DNA of 64,000 nt from Lysobacterales bacterium PRO7 (GTDB lineage Bacteria; Pseudomonadota; Gammaproteobacteria; Xanthomonadales; Rhodanobacteraceae), in assembly GCA_021404785.1 (NCBI GenBank), contig QWHH01000009.1, forward strand, positions 1-64,000, in the 5' to 3' direction. The translations under genes and the position numbers were made by a program. This document shows, one piece after another, positions 22,009 through 34,175 of the stretch; position 1 is the first letter of the stretch; every line of letters starts with the position of its first letter. The notes beneath the pieces were generated by a model. The model had not been told where the DNA came from and did no database searches. It saw nothing but the letters and a program-made list of their open reading frames with translations.

Positions 22009-22962
22009 TCAGCGCACGTGGCGCACGGAAGTCTTGCGCGTTCGCGCGTGGGCGCTGCGCAGGCTGGCCAGCGCAATTTCGAGCAATCGCGATGGTGGTG
22101 GCGAACGGCGATAGATCGCGGCGAACTGGCAGGTGTACGCAAAGCGCTTCGGGTACAGCGCGCGCATCAGGCCTTGCGCCTCGAACGCCGCGGCATAGTG
22201 ATCGGGCAGGAATCCGATGAACTGGCCGGACAGCACCAGCGTGGCGATGGCTTCCTGATCCGAGGCCTGTGCTGCGCGGGTGAATTCGAAACGGTTGCCG
22301 GTATCCATGTTCGGCGAGTGGAAACTCAAGCCGGCGTAGCGCTGCGACCAGATCGCGCGCTCGCCGCCGGGCGCGTCGCGGCGCGCGAACAGCGGATGCT
22401 CGCGGCCACAGTACAGGTACATCTGTTCGTCGAACAGCGGCAGATAATCGAGCGCCGGCGATGGTCGATAAGTCGGGATGATGCCGAGCTGCCAGGCGCC
22501 ATCGATGACACCGGCTTCGATCTCGTGGGTTGGGGCGACGTGCAGTTCCAGTTCCACCGCTGGTGCGCGTCGGGCGAAATCGCCGAGCGCGGCGGCGATG
22601 CGCGAGTTCGGGTTGGTGGCGGTCTTGTCGAACAAGGCCAGGCGCAGGCGCCCGCGCAGGCGATCGTTGATTTCCTCGACTTCGGTGTGGAAATGACCGA
22701 CCGCGGCGAGCAATCGCTCGGCAGCGTCGTACACGCGCGAGCCTTCGTCGGTCAGGGCAAAGCCCGAGCGTCCGCGATGGCATAACGTCGCGCCGAGGCG
22801 CGTTTCCAGGTCTTTCAGGTGCCGGCTGATGGTCGAGCGGCCGATGTTCAGTTCGGATTCCGCCGCGGTCAGGCCGCCGCAACGCGCCACAGTCTGGAAC
22901 AGGCGCAGCAGGCGCAGGTCGGTATCGGACAGTTGACCCACAGGCAACGGTATTTGTTTCAT
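22009..22962 (-). CDS. LysR-family regulator, divergent from the pyrimidine catabolic genes
   Basis: 317 residues. The winged-helix DNA-binding domain is at about 12-72 (LRLLRLFQTVARCGGLTAAE, IGRSTISRHLKDLE), followed by the LysR substrate-binding domain. It is transcribed away from the catabolic cluster that starts at 23057, with 94 bases between start codons and a perfect inverted repeat over its own start. By position it probably controls the cluster in response to a pyrimidine intermediate such as dihydrouracil or beta-alanine; this is inference. Confidence 0.88.
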   Translation of the reverse strand: MKQIPLPVGQLSDTDLRLLRLFQTVARCGGLTAAESELNIGRSTISRHLKDLETRLGATLCHRGRSGFALTDEGSRVYDAAERLLAAVGHFHTEVEEINDRLRGRLRLALFDKTATNPNSRIAAALGDFARRAPAVELELHVAPTHEIEAGVIDGAWQLGIIPTYRPSPALDYLPLFDEQMYLYCGREHPLFARRDAPGGERAIWSQRYAGLSFHSPNMDTGNRFEFTRAAQASDQEAIATLVLSGQFIGFLPDHYAAAFEAQGLMRALYPKRFAYTCQFAAIYRRSPPPSRLLEIALASLRSAHARTRKTSVRHVR

Positions 22963-22973
22963 GATTATGAAAC
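22956..22973. promoter_or_regulatory. Candidate LysR operator, GTTTCAT-GATT-ATGAAAC
   Basis: A perfect 7-bp inverted repeat with a 4-base centre, overlapping the regulator's own start codon (22962) and 84 bases from the first catabolic gene. LysR-type regulators usually bind interrupted dyads in such divergent gaps. A loose promoter for the operon (TTTATC, 17 bases, TATGCT at 23017-23022) lies downstream. Confidence 0.5.
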
Positions 22974-23056
22974 TCAGCGTGATTAGTGCGGTATTTATCC
23001 AACTTTAGCGCAAGCGTATGCTCGTTGTCGCTTTCATCGATCACTGGAGTACGCCC

Positions 23057-24424
23057 ATGGCCGCACAGATTGCACAACTACAGCAGGCAAGCGCAGATCC
23101 CACCGCGGGATTGTCGCCGCAGGCGCTGGCATCGTTCTGGATGCCGTTCACCGGCAACCGCGACTTTCAGCAGAACCCGCGCCTGATCACTGGCGCCGAG
23201 GGCGCGTATTACTTCTCGGCCGATGGCCGCAAGATTTACGACAGTCTGTCCGGATTGTGGTGTTCGAGTTTCGGCCATGGCCGGAAGACGATTGCCGAGG
23301 CGATCGCGCGCGCCGCCAAGGACCTCGATTTCGCGCCGTCGTTCCAGTTCGGCCATCCGATGGCGTTCGAACTCGCGCAGAAGGTCGCCGCGGTTCTACC
23401 CGGCGATCTGAACCACGTGTTTTTCACCACATCAGGATCAGGCTCCGCCGATACCGCGCTGAAAATGGCGCGGGCGTATTGGCGCGCCAAAGGGCAACCG
23501 CAAAAGCTCGCGCTAATCGGGCGCATGAAGGCCTACCACGGCGTGAATGGCCTGGGCACCAGCATCGGCGGCATCGGCGGCAATCGCAAGACGTTTGGAC
23601 CGCTGGTGGACGTGGATCACTTGCCGCACACCTTGCTACCCGAGAATGCGTTTTCGCGTGGTGTGCCGGAACACGGTGGCATTGCGCTGGCCGACCAGCT
23701 CGAACAGATCATTGCGCTACACGACGCCTCGAACGTGGCGGCGGTGCTGGTCGAGCCGATGAGCGGCTCGGGCGGCGTGGTGTTGCCGCCGAAGGGTTAT
23801 CTCAAGCGCTTGAAGGAAATCTGCGACAAGCACAATGTGCTGCTGATTTTCGACGAAGTGCTGACCGGCTTCGGCCGCCTTGGCGCGCCCTTCGGCGCGA
23901 ATCTTTTTGGTGTGCAGCCGGATATCATGATGCTGGCCAAGGGCCTGACCAACGGTGCCGCGACGATGGGCGCGGTGGCCGCCAGCGACAAGGTCTACGA
24001 CGCCTTCATGCAGCAGAATCTGCCGCCTTGGAGCGTCGAGTTCCTGCACGGCTACACCTACAGCGCGCATCCGCTCGCCTGCGCCGCCGGCATCGCGGCG
24101 ATGGATATTTTCGTGGGCGAAAAAATGGCCGAGCGCGCCGCGGAACTGGCACCGTACTTCGAACAGCAGGTGCATAACCTCAAAGGTCTGCGCCACATCA
24201 CCGACATCCGCAATCTGGGCATGGCCGCGGCGATCGATGTCGGCAATCCGGACGGCAAGCCCGGCCAGCGACCGTGGCAAATTTCCATGGAATGCTGGAA
24301 ACGCGGCCTGTACCTGCGCTACAGCGGCGACAACGTGCAGCTCGGCCCGCCGTTCATCAGCGAAAAAAGCGAGATCGACACGCTGTGCAACATCCTCGCC
24401 GACGTCATCCCTTCCGTCGAGTAA
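23057..24424 (+). CDS. Omega-amino acid (beta-alanine):pyruvate aminotransferase
   Basis: Class III PLP transaminase, 455 residues, expected to convert beta-alanine and pyruvate to malonate semialdehyde and alanine. PLP residues are [27 protein letters not shown] and Lys295 in [24 protein letters not shown] is typical of the beta-alanine:pyruvate group. The ATG at 23057 has GGAG upstream. The next gene, mmsA, starts 5 bases after its stop, and the remaining genes complete uracil degradation, which supports beta-alanine as substrate over other amines. Confidence 0.9.
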   Translation: MAAQIAQLQQASADPTAGLSPQALASFWMPFTGNRDFQQNPRLITGAEGAYYFSADGRKIYDSLSGLWCSSFGHGRKTIAEAIARAAKDLDFAPSFQFGHPMAFELAQKVAAVLPGDLNHVFFTTSGSGSADTALKMARAYWRAKGQPQKLALIGRMKAYHGVNGLGTSIGGIGGNRKTFGPLVDVDHLPHTLLPENAFSRGVPEHGGIALADQLEQIIALHDASNVAAVLVEPMSGSGGVVLPPKGYLKRLKEICDKHNVLLIFDEVLTGFGRLGAPFGANLFGVQPDIMMLAKGLTNGAATMGAVAASDKVYDAFMQQNLPPWSVEFLHGYTYSAHPLACAAGIAAMDIFVGEKMAERAAELAPYFEQQVHNLKGLRHITDIRNLGMAAAIDVGNPDGKPGQRPWQISMECWKRGLYLRYSGDNVQLGPPFISEKSEIDTLCNILADVIPSVE

Positions 24425-24429
24425 AGTCC

Positions 24430-25971
<1,542 letters not shown>

Positions 25972-26021
25972 GCGCAGCGATGCTGCGCTAGAATCAAATC
26001 AACCAAGCGGAGAACAGCTCA

Positions 26022-26891
26022 ATGACCCAACTCGTACGCGCCGGCCTGATTCAGATGGCGCAACCCGAAGGCGCGCAGGACATGACGCCGATCGCCATCC
26101 GCGACAAGATGATCGAAGCGCATCTGAAGCTGATCGACGAAGCCGGCGCCAAGGGCGTGCAGGTGTTGTGCATGCAGGAGCTGTTTTACGGCCCGTATTT
26201 TTGTCCGAGTCAGGACAGCAAGTGGTACTCGATCACCGAAGCCGTGCCCGATGGCCCGACCACGCGCCTGATGCAGGAATACGCCAAGAAGCACAACATG
26301 GTCTTGGTCGTGCCGCTGTACGAGCAGGAAATGCGTGGCGTGTACTACAACACCGCGGCGGTCATCGACGCCGACGGAAAATACCTCGGCAAATACCGCA
26401 AGACGCATATCCCGCAAGTCAAAGGCTTCTGGGAAAAGTTCTTCTTCCGCCCCGGCAACCTCGGCTACCCGGTGTTCGACACCGCGGTCGGCAAGGTTGG
26501 CGTATACATCTGCTACGACCGTCACTTCCCCGAAGGCGCGCGCGCACTGGGCTTGAACGGCGCCGAAATCGTGTTCAATCCATCGGCCACGGTCGCCGGG
26601 CTGTCCGAGTATCTGTGGCAACTGGAGCAGCCTGCGCACGCGGCGGCGAACGGCTATTTCGTCGGCGCGATCAACCGCGTCGGCGAGGAAAAGCCCTGGG
26701 GCATCGGCAAGTTCTACGGCCAGAGCTACTTCGCCAATCCGAAAGGCCAGATCGTCGCCAAGGCCAGCCGCGACAACGACGAGTTGCTGATCCACGACAT
26801 CGATCTGGAAGAGATTACGCAGATCCGCGACCTGTGGCAGTTTTACCGCGACCGCCGCCCGGATGCCTATGGCGACCTTGTGCGCCCCTGA
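26022..26891 (+). CDS. Beta-ureidopropionase (N-carbamoyl-beta-alanine amidohydrolase)
   Basis: Nitrilase-superfamily enzyme, 289 residues. The catalytic triad is Glu53 (CMQELFYGPYF), Lys127 (KYRKTHIPQ) and Cys164 (YICYDRHFPEG). The PEGARALGLNGAEIVFNPSATV stretch is typical of the beta-alanine synthase branch. Reaction: N-carbamoyl-beta-alanine to beta-alanine, CO2 and ammonia, in the cytoplasm. It sits between mmsA and the two dihydropyrimidine dehydrogenase subunits. A GGAG lies a little upstream of the ATG. Confidence 0.93.
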   Translation: MTQLVRAGLIQMAQPEGAQDMTPIAIRDKMIEAHLKLIDEAGAKGVQVLCMQELFYGPYFCPSQDSKWYSITEAVPDGPTTRLMQEYAKKHNMVLVVPLYEQEMRGVYYNTAAVIDADGKYLGKYRKTHIPQVKGFWEKFFFRPGNLGYPVFDTAVGKVGVYICYDRHFPEGARALGLNGAEIVFNPSATVAGLSEYLWQLEQPAHAAANGYFVGAINRVGEEKPWGIGKFYGQSYFANPKGQIVAKASRDNDELLIHDIDLEEITQIRDLWQFYRDRRPDAYGDLVRP

Positions 26892-26921
26892 ACGTAACCG
26901 CGACTGCCGGGGAGGGCATTC

Positions 26922-28268
26922 ATGAGCGCACCACGAGACGTAGCCGGCAAACGGCTACCAGCAAAACAGTACGCGGATAATTTCGCCGACCTCAAGCCGC
27001 CGCTGAATGCGCATCAGGCGGCGGTCGAGTCCGATCGTTGCTATTTTTGCTACGACGCGCCGTGCACGCAGGCGTGCCCGACCGGTATCGACATTCCGAG
27101 TTTCATCTACAAGATCCGCAGCGGCAACCTCGTTGGCTCAGCGCGAAACATACTCGAAGAAAACATATTCGGTTCGATGTGCGCGCGTGTTTGCCCGGTC
27201 GAGGATTTGTGCGAAGGCGCCTGCGTGCGCAACACCGCCGAGGACAAACCCGTTGCGATCGGCCTGTTGCAACGCCACGCCACCGACGCACTGCTCGCGA
27301 GCGTCAAACCGCTGTTTGCACGCGCGCCGACCAGCGGCAAGCGCGTCGCCATCGTGGGTGGTGGTCCGGCCGGATTGTCTTGTGCACATCGGCTCGCGAT
27401 GCTCGGTCACGACGTCATCGTGTTCGAGGCGCGGGCGAAACTCGGCGGCCTCAACGAGCACGGCATTGCTGCGTACAAGGTCAAGGACAACATCGCGCAG
27501 CGCGAGATCGACTGGCTGCTGTCGATCGGTGGCATCAGCGCGCGCACCGGTCAGCGCGTCGGCGTGGACATTGCGCTTGCGCAATTGCGCCACGATTTCG
27601 ATGCGGTGTTTCTCGGCATCGGTCTTGGTGCGGTCAATGCGCTGGGGCTCGACGGTGAAAACGTCCCCGGCGTGTTCGACGCGGTGCGTTACATCGAAGA
27701 CCTGCGCCAAGCGAGCGACCTGTCCAGCTTGCCGGTCGGTCGTCGCGTCGTCGTCATCGGCGGCGGCATGACTGCCATCGACATCGCCGTACAGGCACGC
27801 AAACTCGGCGCCGAAGAAGTCACGTTGTTGTACCGGCGCGGTTCCGGGCAAATGGGCGCGTCCGAGTACGAGCGCGAACTGGCGCAGTCGCACGGTGTCA
27901 ACGTGCGTTTCTGGTCGCAGCCACGGCGCTTGGTCTTGAGCAATGGCGAGGCGGTCGGGATCGAAATCGAGCGCACTGAACTCATCGCCGGCAAACTCGT
28001 GGCGACAGGCGCGACGCAAGTGCTCGCCGCCGACATGGTGTTCAAGGCCATCGGCCAGACTCTGGTGCCGGATGCGCTGGACAAGGACGCACTCGGCATC
28101 CTTGACGCCAGCGCCGGCAAGTTGCGTGTGGACGAAAACCGCCGCACCTCACTCGCGGGCGTGTGGGCGGGTGGCGACTGCGTTGCCATCGGCAAGGACT
28201 TGACGGTCTCGGCGGTGCAGGATGGCAAACTCGCTGCAATTGATATCGACCGGTTTTTGCGCGCGTGA
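26922..28268 (+). CDS. preT: NAD(P)-dependent dihydropyrimidine dehydrogenase subunit PreT
   Basis: 448 residues; electron-input subunit related to the small subunit of glutamate synthase. The N-terminal iron-sulfur region has CYFCYDAPCTQACPTGIDIP and MCARVCPVEDLCEGACVR. The FAD site is VAIVGGGPAGLSCAHRLAM and the second dinucleotide site is VVVIGGGMTAIDIAVQARKLG, followed by LLYRRG. A GGGWAGGDC-like end (VWAGGDCVAIGKDLTVSAVQDGK, in parts) closes the fold. With PreA it reduces uracil or thymine to the 5,6-dihydro form. The preA ATG is 36 bases downstream. Confidence 0.93.
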   Translation: MSAPRDVAGKRLPAKQYADNFADLKPPLNAHQAAVESDRCYFCYDAPCTQACPTGIDIPSFIYKIRSGNLVGSARNILEENIFGSMCARVCPVEDLCEGACVRNTAEDKPVAIGLLQRHATDALLASVKPLFARAPTSGKRVAIVGGGPAGLSCAHRLAMLGHDVIVFEARAKLGGLNEHGIAAYKVKDNIAQREIDWLLSIGGISARTGQRVGVDIALAQLRHDFDAVFLGIGLGAVNALGLDGENVPGVFDAVRYIEDLRQASDLSSLPVGRRVVVIGGGMTAIDIAVQARKLGAEEVTLLYRRGSGQMGASEYERELAQSHGVNVRFWSQPRRLVLSNGEAVGIEIERTELIAGKLVATGATQVLAADMVFKAIGQTLVPDALDKDALGILDASAGKLRVDENRRTSLAGVWAGGDCVAIGKDLTVSAVQDGKLAAIDIDRFLRA

Positions 28269-28304
28269 TGGTTGTCGTACGAAACAGCGTTTTTGGAGTG
28301 TGCC

Positions 28305-29615
28305 ATGGTTGATTTGACTTGCAGCATCGCCGGCATCCGCTCGCCGAATCCGTTCTGGCTGGCATCCGCGCCGCCGACCGACAAGGAATACAACGTCGTG
28401 CGCGCGTTCAAGGCCGGCTGGGGCGGCGTGGTGTGGAAGACGCTTGGCGACGATCCGCCAATCGTCAACGTCAACGGCCCACGTTACGGTGCATGGTGGA
28501 GCGGCGACCGGCGCGTGATGGGTTTCAACAACATCGAGCTGATTTCCGATCGCGCGTTCGACACCAACATCGAAGAGATCGCCCGCGTGAAGGCGGATTG
28601 GCCGGACCGTGCGATCGTCGTGTCGGTGATGTTTCCGCTCGATGAGCAGGTGTGGCGCAAGCGCCTCGCGCAAATCGAGGCAACCGGCGCCGACGGCATC
28701 GAAATCAACCTGGGTTGCCCGCACGGCATGAGCGAACGCGGCATGGGCTCGGCGATGGGCCAGCAACCCGATCTCATCGAGAAAGTCACGCGCATGGCCA
28801 AGGCCGCGACAAAACTCCCGGTGATCGTCAAGCTCACGCCCAACGTCACCAACATTTTGCCGGCAGCGCTCGCGGCCAAACGCGGCGGCGCCGACGCGGT
28901 GTCGTTGATCAACACGATCAACTCGATCATGTCGGTCAATCTCGATGCGATGGCGCCCGAGCCGACCATCGACGGCAAGGGCAGCCACGGCGGCTATTGC
29001 GGCGAGGCGGTGCGTCCGATCGCCTTGCACATGGTCGGCGAGATTGGCCGCTTTGCCGACACGCGCGGCTTGCCGGTGTCGGCGATCGGCGGCATCACGC
29101 GTTGGCGCGACGCGGCCGAGTTCATGGCGCTGGGTGCGCAAAACGTGCAGGTGTGCACGGCAGCGATGGTCTACGGATTCAAGATCGTCGAGGACATGAT
29201 CGAAGGCCTCGCGCAGTGGATGGAGTCCAAGGGCTACGCCAGGCTCGACGACTTCGTCGGGCGCGCACTGCCGAAACTCGTGGACTGGAAATTCCTGAAT
29301 CTCAACTACGTCACCAAGGCGCACATCGACCAGGATTTGTGCATCAAGTGCGGTCGCTGCTACATCGCCTGCGAAGACACGTCGCACCAGGCGATCACGG
29401 CAAGCAAGAATGGCGACCGTCATTTCGAAGTGCAGGACGACGAATGCGTCGGCTGCAACCTGTGCGTCGAGGTGTGCCCGATCGAAAACTGCCTGACCAT
29501 GGCGCCCATGCAAGGCGGCAACGATCCGCGCACCGGTCGCGCGATCGAGCAGGGTCATGCGGATTGGACCACCCATCCCAACAACGTGATGGCGGGTGCG
29601 ACGACCTGCGATTGA
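28305..29615 (+). CDS. preA: NAD-dependent dihydropyrimidine dehydrogenase subunit PreA
   Basis: 436 residues from the ATG at 28305 (TTGGAG upstream). An FMN-binding TIM barrel like dihydroorotate dehydrogenase fills about 1-330 (NPFWLASAPPTDKEYN, GGVVWKTLG, EINLGCPHGMSERGMG, KLTPNVTNI, AIGGITRWRDAAEFM). Two 4Fe-4S ferredoxin motifs follow, at about 346 (CIKCGRCYIAC) and 383 (CVGCNLCVEVCP). This is the catalytic subunit for uracil/thymine reduction. In GMGSAMGQ a Met stands where, from memory, the mammalian enzyme has its catalytic Cys (ACGQ); see findings. Confidence 0.94.
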   Translation: MVDLTCSIAGIRSPNPFWLASAPPTDKEYNVVRAFKAGWGGVVWKTLGDDPPIVNVNGPRYGAWWSGDRRVMGFNNIELISDRAFDTNIEEIARVKADWPDRAIVVSVMFPLDEQVWRKRLAQIEATGADGIEINLGCPHGMSERGMGSAMGQQPDLIEKVTRMAKAATKLPVIVKLTPNVTNILPAALAAKRGGADAVSLINTINSIMSVNLDAMAPEPTIDGKGSHGGYCGEAVRPIALHMVGEIGRFADTRGLPVSAIGGITRWRDAAEFMALGAQNVQVCTAAMVYGFKIVEDMIEGLAQWMESKGYARLDDFVGRALPKLVDWKFLNLNYVTKAHIDQDLCIKCGRCYIACEDTSHQAITASKNGDRHFEVQDDECVGCNLCVEVCPIENCLTMAPMQGGNDPRTGRAIEQGHADWTTHPNNVMAGATTCD

Positions 29616-31109
<1,494 letters not shown>

Positions 31110-31149
31110 ACCACTGCACGCGCCGCGCTCACGATTCGGGGGAAAGGGC

Positions 31150-32652
31150 ATGACCGACACCACGCAAGCGTTCCACGACCTGGCATTCAAGACCGACGCG
31201 GAAGTCGACGCACTGCGTCGGTCGGTCGCCGGCTCGCCGCTGTACAACGACGACCTTGCGCCGGCCGGGCCGCGCGAACGCACCTGGAACACCTGGCACA
31301 TCCTCGCCATGTGGATCGGCATGAGCGTGGTGCTGACCACGTACACGCTGGCGTCGGGCCTGATGTCGGCCGGCATGAACTGGTGGCAGGCACTGGCGAC
31401 GGTCGGTATCGCGAACTTCATCGTGTTGATTCCGATGGTGCTCAACGCGCATGTCGGCGTGCGCTATGGCATTCCGTTTCCGGTGTTCGTGCGCTCGTCG
31501 TTCGGCATCGTCGGCGCCAACGTCGCGGCGCTGGCGCGCGCGCTTGTGGCTTGCGGCTGGTTCGGCATCCAGACCTGGCTCGGCGGGCTGGCGGTGTCCG
31601 GCATCGCCGCGGTGGTGTGGCCGGGTTGGTCGACGCTGCCCGGGCACGACTTCATCGCGTTTTTCATTTTCTGGATCGTGCAGGTCGCGATCATCTTTCG
31701 TGGCATGGAAGGGATCAAGAAATTCGAATCGTGGGCCGCGCTCGCGCTGATCCTGGTCGGCGTGTGGCTGCTGTACTGGGGCATTTCCGCGGGCCACGGC
31801 CTCGGCAACGTGTTGCAAACCTCGGCGCGCATGATGGGGGTTCCCGAGCACTCGTTCTGGGAATTGTTCTGGCCGGGGCTCGCCGCGAATGTCGGCTACT
31901 GGGCCACGCTGAGCCTGAACATTCCGGACTTCACGCGCTTCGCGCGCTCGCAGCGCTCGCAGATCATCGGCCAGACGATCGGCCTGCCGCTGACCATGAT
32001 CGCCTACAGTTTCCTCGGCATCGCCACGACTGCCGCGACCGTTGTCGTGTTCGACAAGCCGGTGTGGAATCCGGTGGATCTGGTGCCGATGATCACGCAC
32101 AACCCGGTGATCCTGATCGTCACCATGATCCTGATCCTGATCGCGCAGATCAGCACCAACATGGCGGCAAATGTGGTGGCGCCGTCGAACGATTTTTCCA
32201 ACGTCGCGCCGCGCTACATTTCCTTCCGCACTGGCGGCATGATCACGGCCGTGATCGGTGTACTGATGTTTCCGTGGGCGATCTTCAACAGCGCCAGCGC
32301 CTATATCTTCACCTGGCTGGGCGGCTACGGTAGCCTGCTCGGCGCGATTGCCGGCGTGATGATCGCTGATTACTGGATCGTGCGGCGACGCCGGCTCGAC
32401 ATCGCCGATCTGTATCGCATGGACGGACAGTATCCGCGCTGGAACTGGATCGCGTTCGTGGCCATGGCCATCGCCATCGTGCCGGTCGTACCAGGCTTCA
32501 TCGCCGCGGCGACCACCCCGGGCGGCGTCGTCGCGCATCCGGGTTTCGTCGATTCGCTGTATACCTACGGCTGGTTCTTCACCTTCAGCGTCGCGCTGGT
32601 CGCGTATTGGGCGATGAGCGTGGCGACCGGCAAATCGCGGGTCGCGCCCTAG
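31150..32652 (+). CDS. NCS1-family nucleobase:cation symporter
   Basis: 500 residues with about 12 hydrophobic segments. NCS1 features include the N-terminal LYNDDLAPAGPRERTWNTWHI region, the GIPFPVFVRSSFGIVGANVAAL segment and the ISTNMAANVVAPSNDF helix. The last is typical of the allantoin/hydantoin/uracil importer branch. By location it most likely imports uracil, thymine or cytosine for the adjacent enzymes, driven by Na+ or H+. It shares its TAG stop region (CTAG) with the convergent deaminase gene. Confidence 0.9.
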   Translation: MTDTTQAFHDLAFKTDAEVDALRRSVAGSPLYNDDLAPAGPRERTWNTWHILAMWIGMSVVLTTYTLASGLMSAGMNWWQALATVGIANFIVLIPMVLNAHVGVRYGIPFPVFVRSSFGIVGANVAALARALVACGWFGIQTWLGGLAVSGIAAVVWPGWSTLPGHDFIAFFIFWIVQVAIIFRGMEGIKKFESWAALALILVGVWLLYWGISAGHGLGNVLQTSARMMGVPEHSFWELFWPGLAANVGYWATLSLNIPDFTRFARSQRSQIIGQTIGLPLTMIAYSFLGIATTAATVVVFDKPVWNPVDLVPMITHNPVILIVTMILILIAQISTNMAANVVAPSNDFSNVAPRYISFRTGGMITAVIGVLMFPWAIFNSASAYIFTWLGGYGSLLGAIAGVMIADYWIVRRRRLDIADLYRMDGQYPRWNWIAFVAMAIAIVPVVPGFIAAATTPGGVVAHPGFVDSLYTYGWFFTFSVALVAYWAMSVATGKSRVAP

Positions 32653-33086
32653 ACCCCGATATCTTCGTTCCACAATCCGGGACGCGCGGCGATGAACTCG
32701 CGCATCAGCGCAATGCAGGTTTCGTCCTGCAAGACTTCAACTTTCACACCGCGCGAACGCAGCAGGTCCTCTTCGCCCATGAAGGTCTTGTTTTCGCCCA
32801 CGATGATTTTGGGAATGCCGTAAAGCAGGATCGCGCCGCTGCACATGGGGCAGGGCGACAGCGTCGTGTACAGAACGCATTCGCGGTACACCCGCGCCGA
32901 CTGTCTGCCGGCGTTCTCGAACGCGTCCATCTCGCCGTGCAGCACGGTCGAGCCCTTCTGCACGCGGCGGTTGTGGCCGCGACCGAGGATGCGCTCGCCA
33001 TGCACGATGACCGAACCGATCGGGATGCCGCCTTCGTTCAATCCTGTGCGGGCTTCGTCGATTGCGGCTTGCAGGAATGGGTCCAC
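32649..33086 (-). CDS. Fungal-type cytosine deaminase / nucleoside deaminase
   Basis: 145 residues from GTG at 33086, chosen because CGGAGC lies 7 bases upstream; GTG at 33116 would add ten residues. Zinc motifs are His50 and Glu52 in LHGE, and Cys79 and Cys82 in SPCPMCSG. Similarity to yeast cytosine deaminase seems to run full length: NEGGIPIG, GRGHNRRVQKGS, LYTTLSPC, YGIPKIIVGEN and the end ARPGLWNEDIGV, with Trp139 and Asp142 where the yeast enzyme has its active-site lid and substrate Asp. It would supply uracil from cytosine to the neighbouring catabolic genes. Guanine or nucleoside deamination is the alternative. Confidence 0.85.
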   Translation of the reverse strand: MDPFLQAAIDEARTGLNEGGIPIGSVIVHGERILGRGHNRRVQKGSTVLHGEMDAFENAGRQSARVYRECVLYTTLSPCPMCSGAILLYGIPKIIVGENKTFMGEEDLLRSRGVKVEVLQDETCIALMREFIAARPGLWNEDIGV

Positions 33087-33127
33087 GATAATGCTCCGAG
33101 ATGGCTGCAGCGCCACTTTACCATTGC

Positions 33128-33153
33128 GTAGCGCTTGTGGTGGGCTGCGCTAC
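33128..33153 (-). terminator. Hairpin at the end of the secreted-protein operon
   Basis: GTAGCGC (33128-33134) pairs with GCGCTAC (33147-33153) across a 12-base loop, overlapping the TAG stop of the minus-strand secreted protein gene. There is no T run; it may still separate that operon from the deaminase gene 60 bases on. Confidence 0.35.
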
Positions 33154-34175
33154 GAACCGAAGCCGTCACGGAAAATCACGTCCTGGTTTTCGTAGGCGCC
33201 GATGTCGATGTGGGCGCCGGATTTGCGTGGCAGGTACGCAAGATCGACGAACCCTACAAGGATTCCCGGCGGCGAATCGTCGCCGGCGTTGACCAATGCC
33301 GAATCGCTGCCCAATGCATACGGGTTAAAACAGATGAACGGGAATGAGCAATTCACAAATCCGGGATCGACGCTCAGGTTGCCCTGTGCGAAGTCCGGAA
33401 TCGGGTTGGTGCCGCCGGCGACACCAAGGTCGTTGTTGAGCAAGTTGTGTGCAGCGCCGGCGTAGAGGTCGAAGCCGCCTTCGTCGGTATTGCCCCAAAG
33501 GATGTTGTTGGCCAAGGTAAAATGCGCCCCGCCACCAATCACCAAGCCTCCGGTATTCTGACCAGGATCGTTGTGGTTGTTGACGATGGTGTTGCCGGCA
33601 ACATGGGCTTCGCCGCTGTCCTGGAACAAAAATCCGGCACCGAAGTCGCTGGCCTTGTTGTTGGCGAGCAGGTTGCTGCTGAAGGTTAGGCTGCCGTGCA
33701 AGGTGTTGGCACTGACGCCGGCGTTGTATGTTGCCGTGTTGCCGGTGAAGCGGTTCAACGAGACGGTCACGTTGCCCGAGACAGAACCCGCAAACAAACC
33801 GGCGCCGCCGTCCAGGCCAGTGGCATAACCGGATTGAAACGACAGGCGTGAAATCAGGATCGAGCCATTGTCGTTGGATACGTACAAGCCTTGATACTGG
33901 TGCTGTCCGTCCAGTGTGCTGCTCGATGTCGTCAGCGATGCGCATGTCGCATCGTAGCTGCCGATGATGCTGATCGAGTGCGCTTCGCTGGAAGAAAATT
34001 GCAGCCCCGCATTCAATATGTAGGTGCCGGCAACGACCCTGATCGTGTCGTCTTGGTCATTGGCTTGCGCCGACAACAAGGCGGCGGCGAATTGCCCGGT
34101 ATTGGACACGCAGAACGTCGCGGCCGACGCGCTGCCAACAACGACGCAGCCCAACAGGCCGAGAAGAGCTTTCAT
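33150..34175 (-). CDS. Secreted choice-of-anchor Q / right-handed beta-helix protein, C-terminal IFRDGFGS
   Basis: 341 residues. The signal peptide (MKALLGLLGCVVVGSASA) is followed by FCVSNTGQFAAALLSAQAN and TIRVVAGTY, the usual start of exported parallel beta-helix proteins. Repeated short N/G/S-rich turns follow (SLNRFTGNTA, SSNLLANNKASDFG, AGNTIVNNHND, LANNILWGNT). Near the end, DLAYLPRKSGAHIDIGAYE is the choice-of-anchor Q signature. The last residues, DVIFRDGFGS, match the endings of the proteins at 34172 and 3065. Its ATG overlaps the stop of the upstream gene (ATGA). Probably surface or extracellular; binding partner unknown. Confidence 0.85.
   Translation of the reverse strand: MKALLGLLGCVVVGSASAATFCVSNTGQFAAALLSAQANDQDDTIRVVAGTYILNAGLQFSSSEAHSISIIGSYDATCASLTTSSSTLDGQHQYQGLYVSNDNGSILISRLSFQSGYATGLDGGAGLFAGSVSGNVTVSLNRFTGNTATYNAGVSANTLHGSLTFSSNLLANNKASDFGAGFLFQDSGEAHVAGNTIVNNHNDPGQNTGGLVIGGGAHFTLANNILWGNTDEGGFDLYAGAAHNLLNNDLGVAGGTNPIPDFAQGNLSVDPGFVNCSFPFICFNPYALGSDSALVNAGDDSPPGILVGFVDLAYLPRKSGAHIDIGAYENQDVIFRDGFGS

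Noticed and set aside
20326-22785. Very long frame antisense to parC and the LysR gene
   Set aside because: No recognisable domain; composition is that of an antisense shadow.
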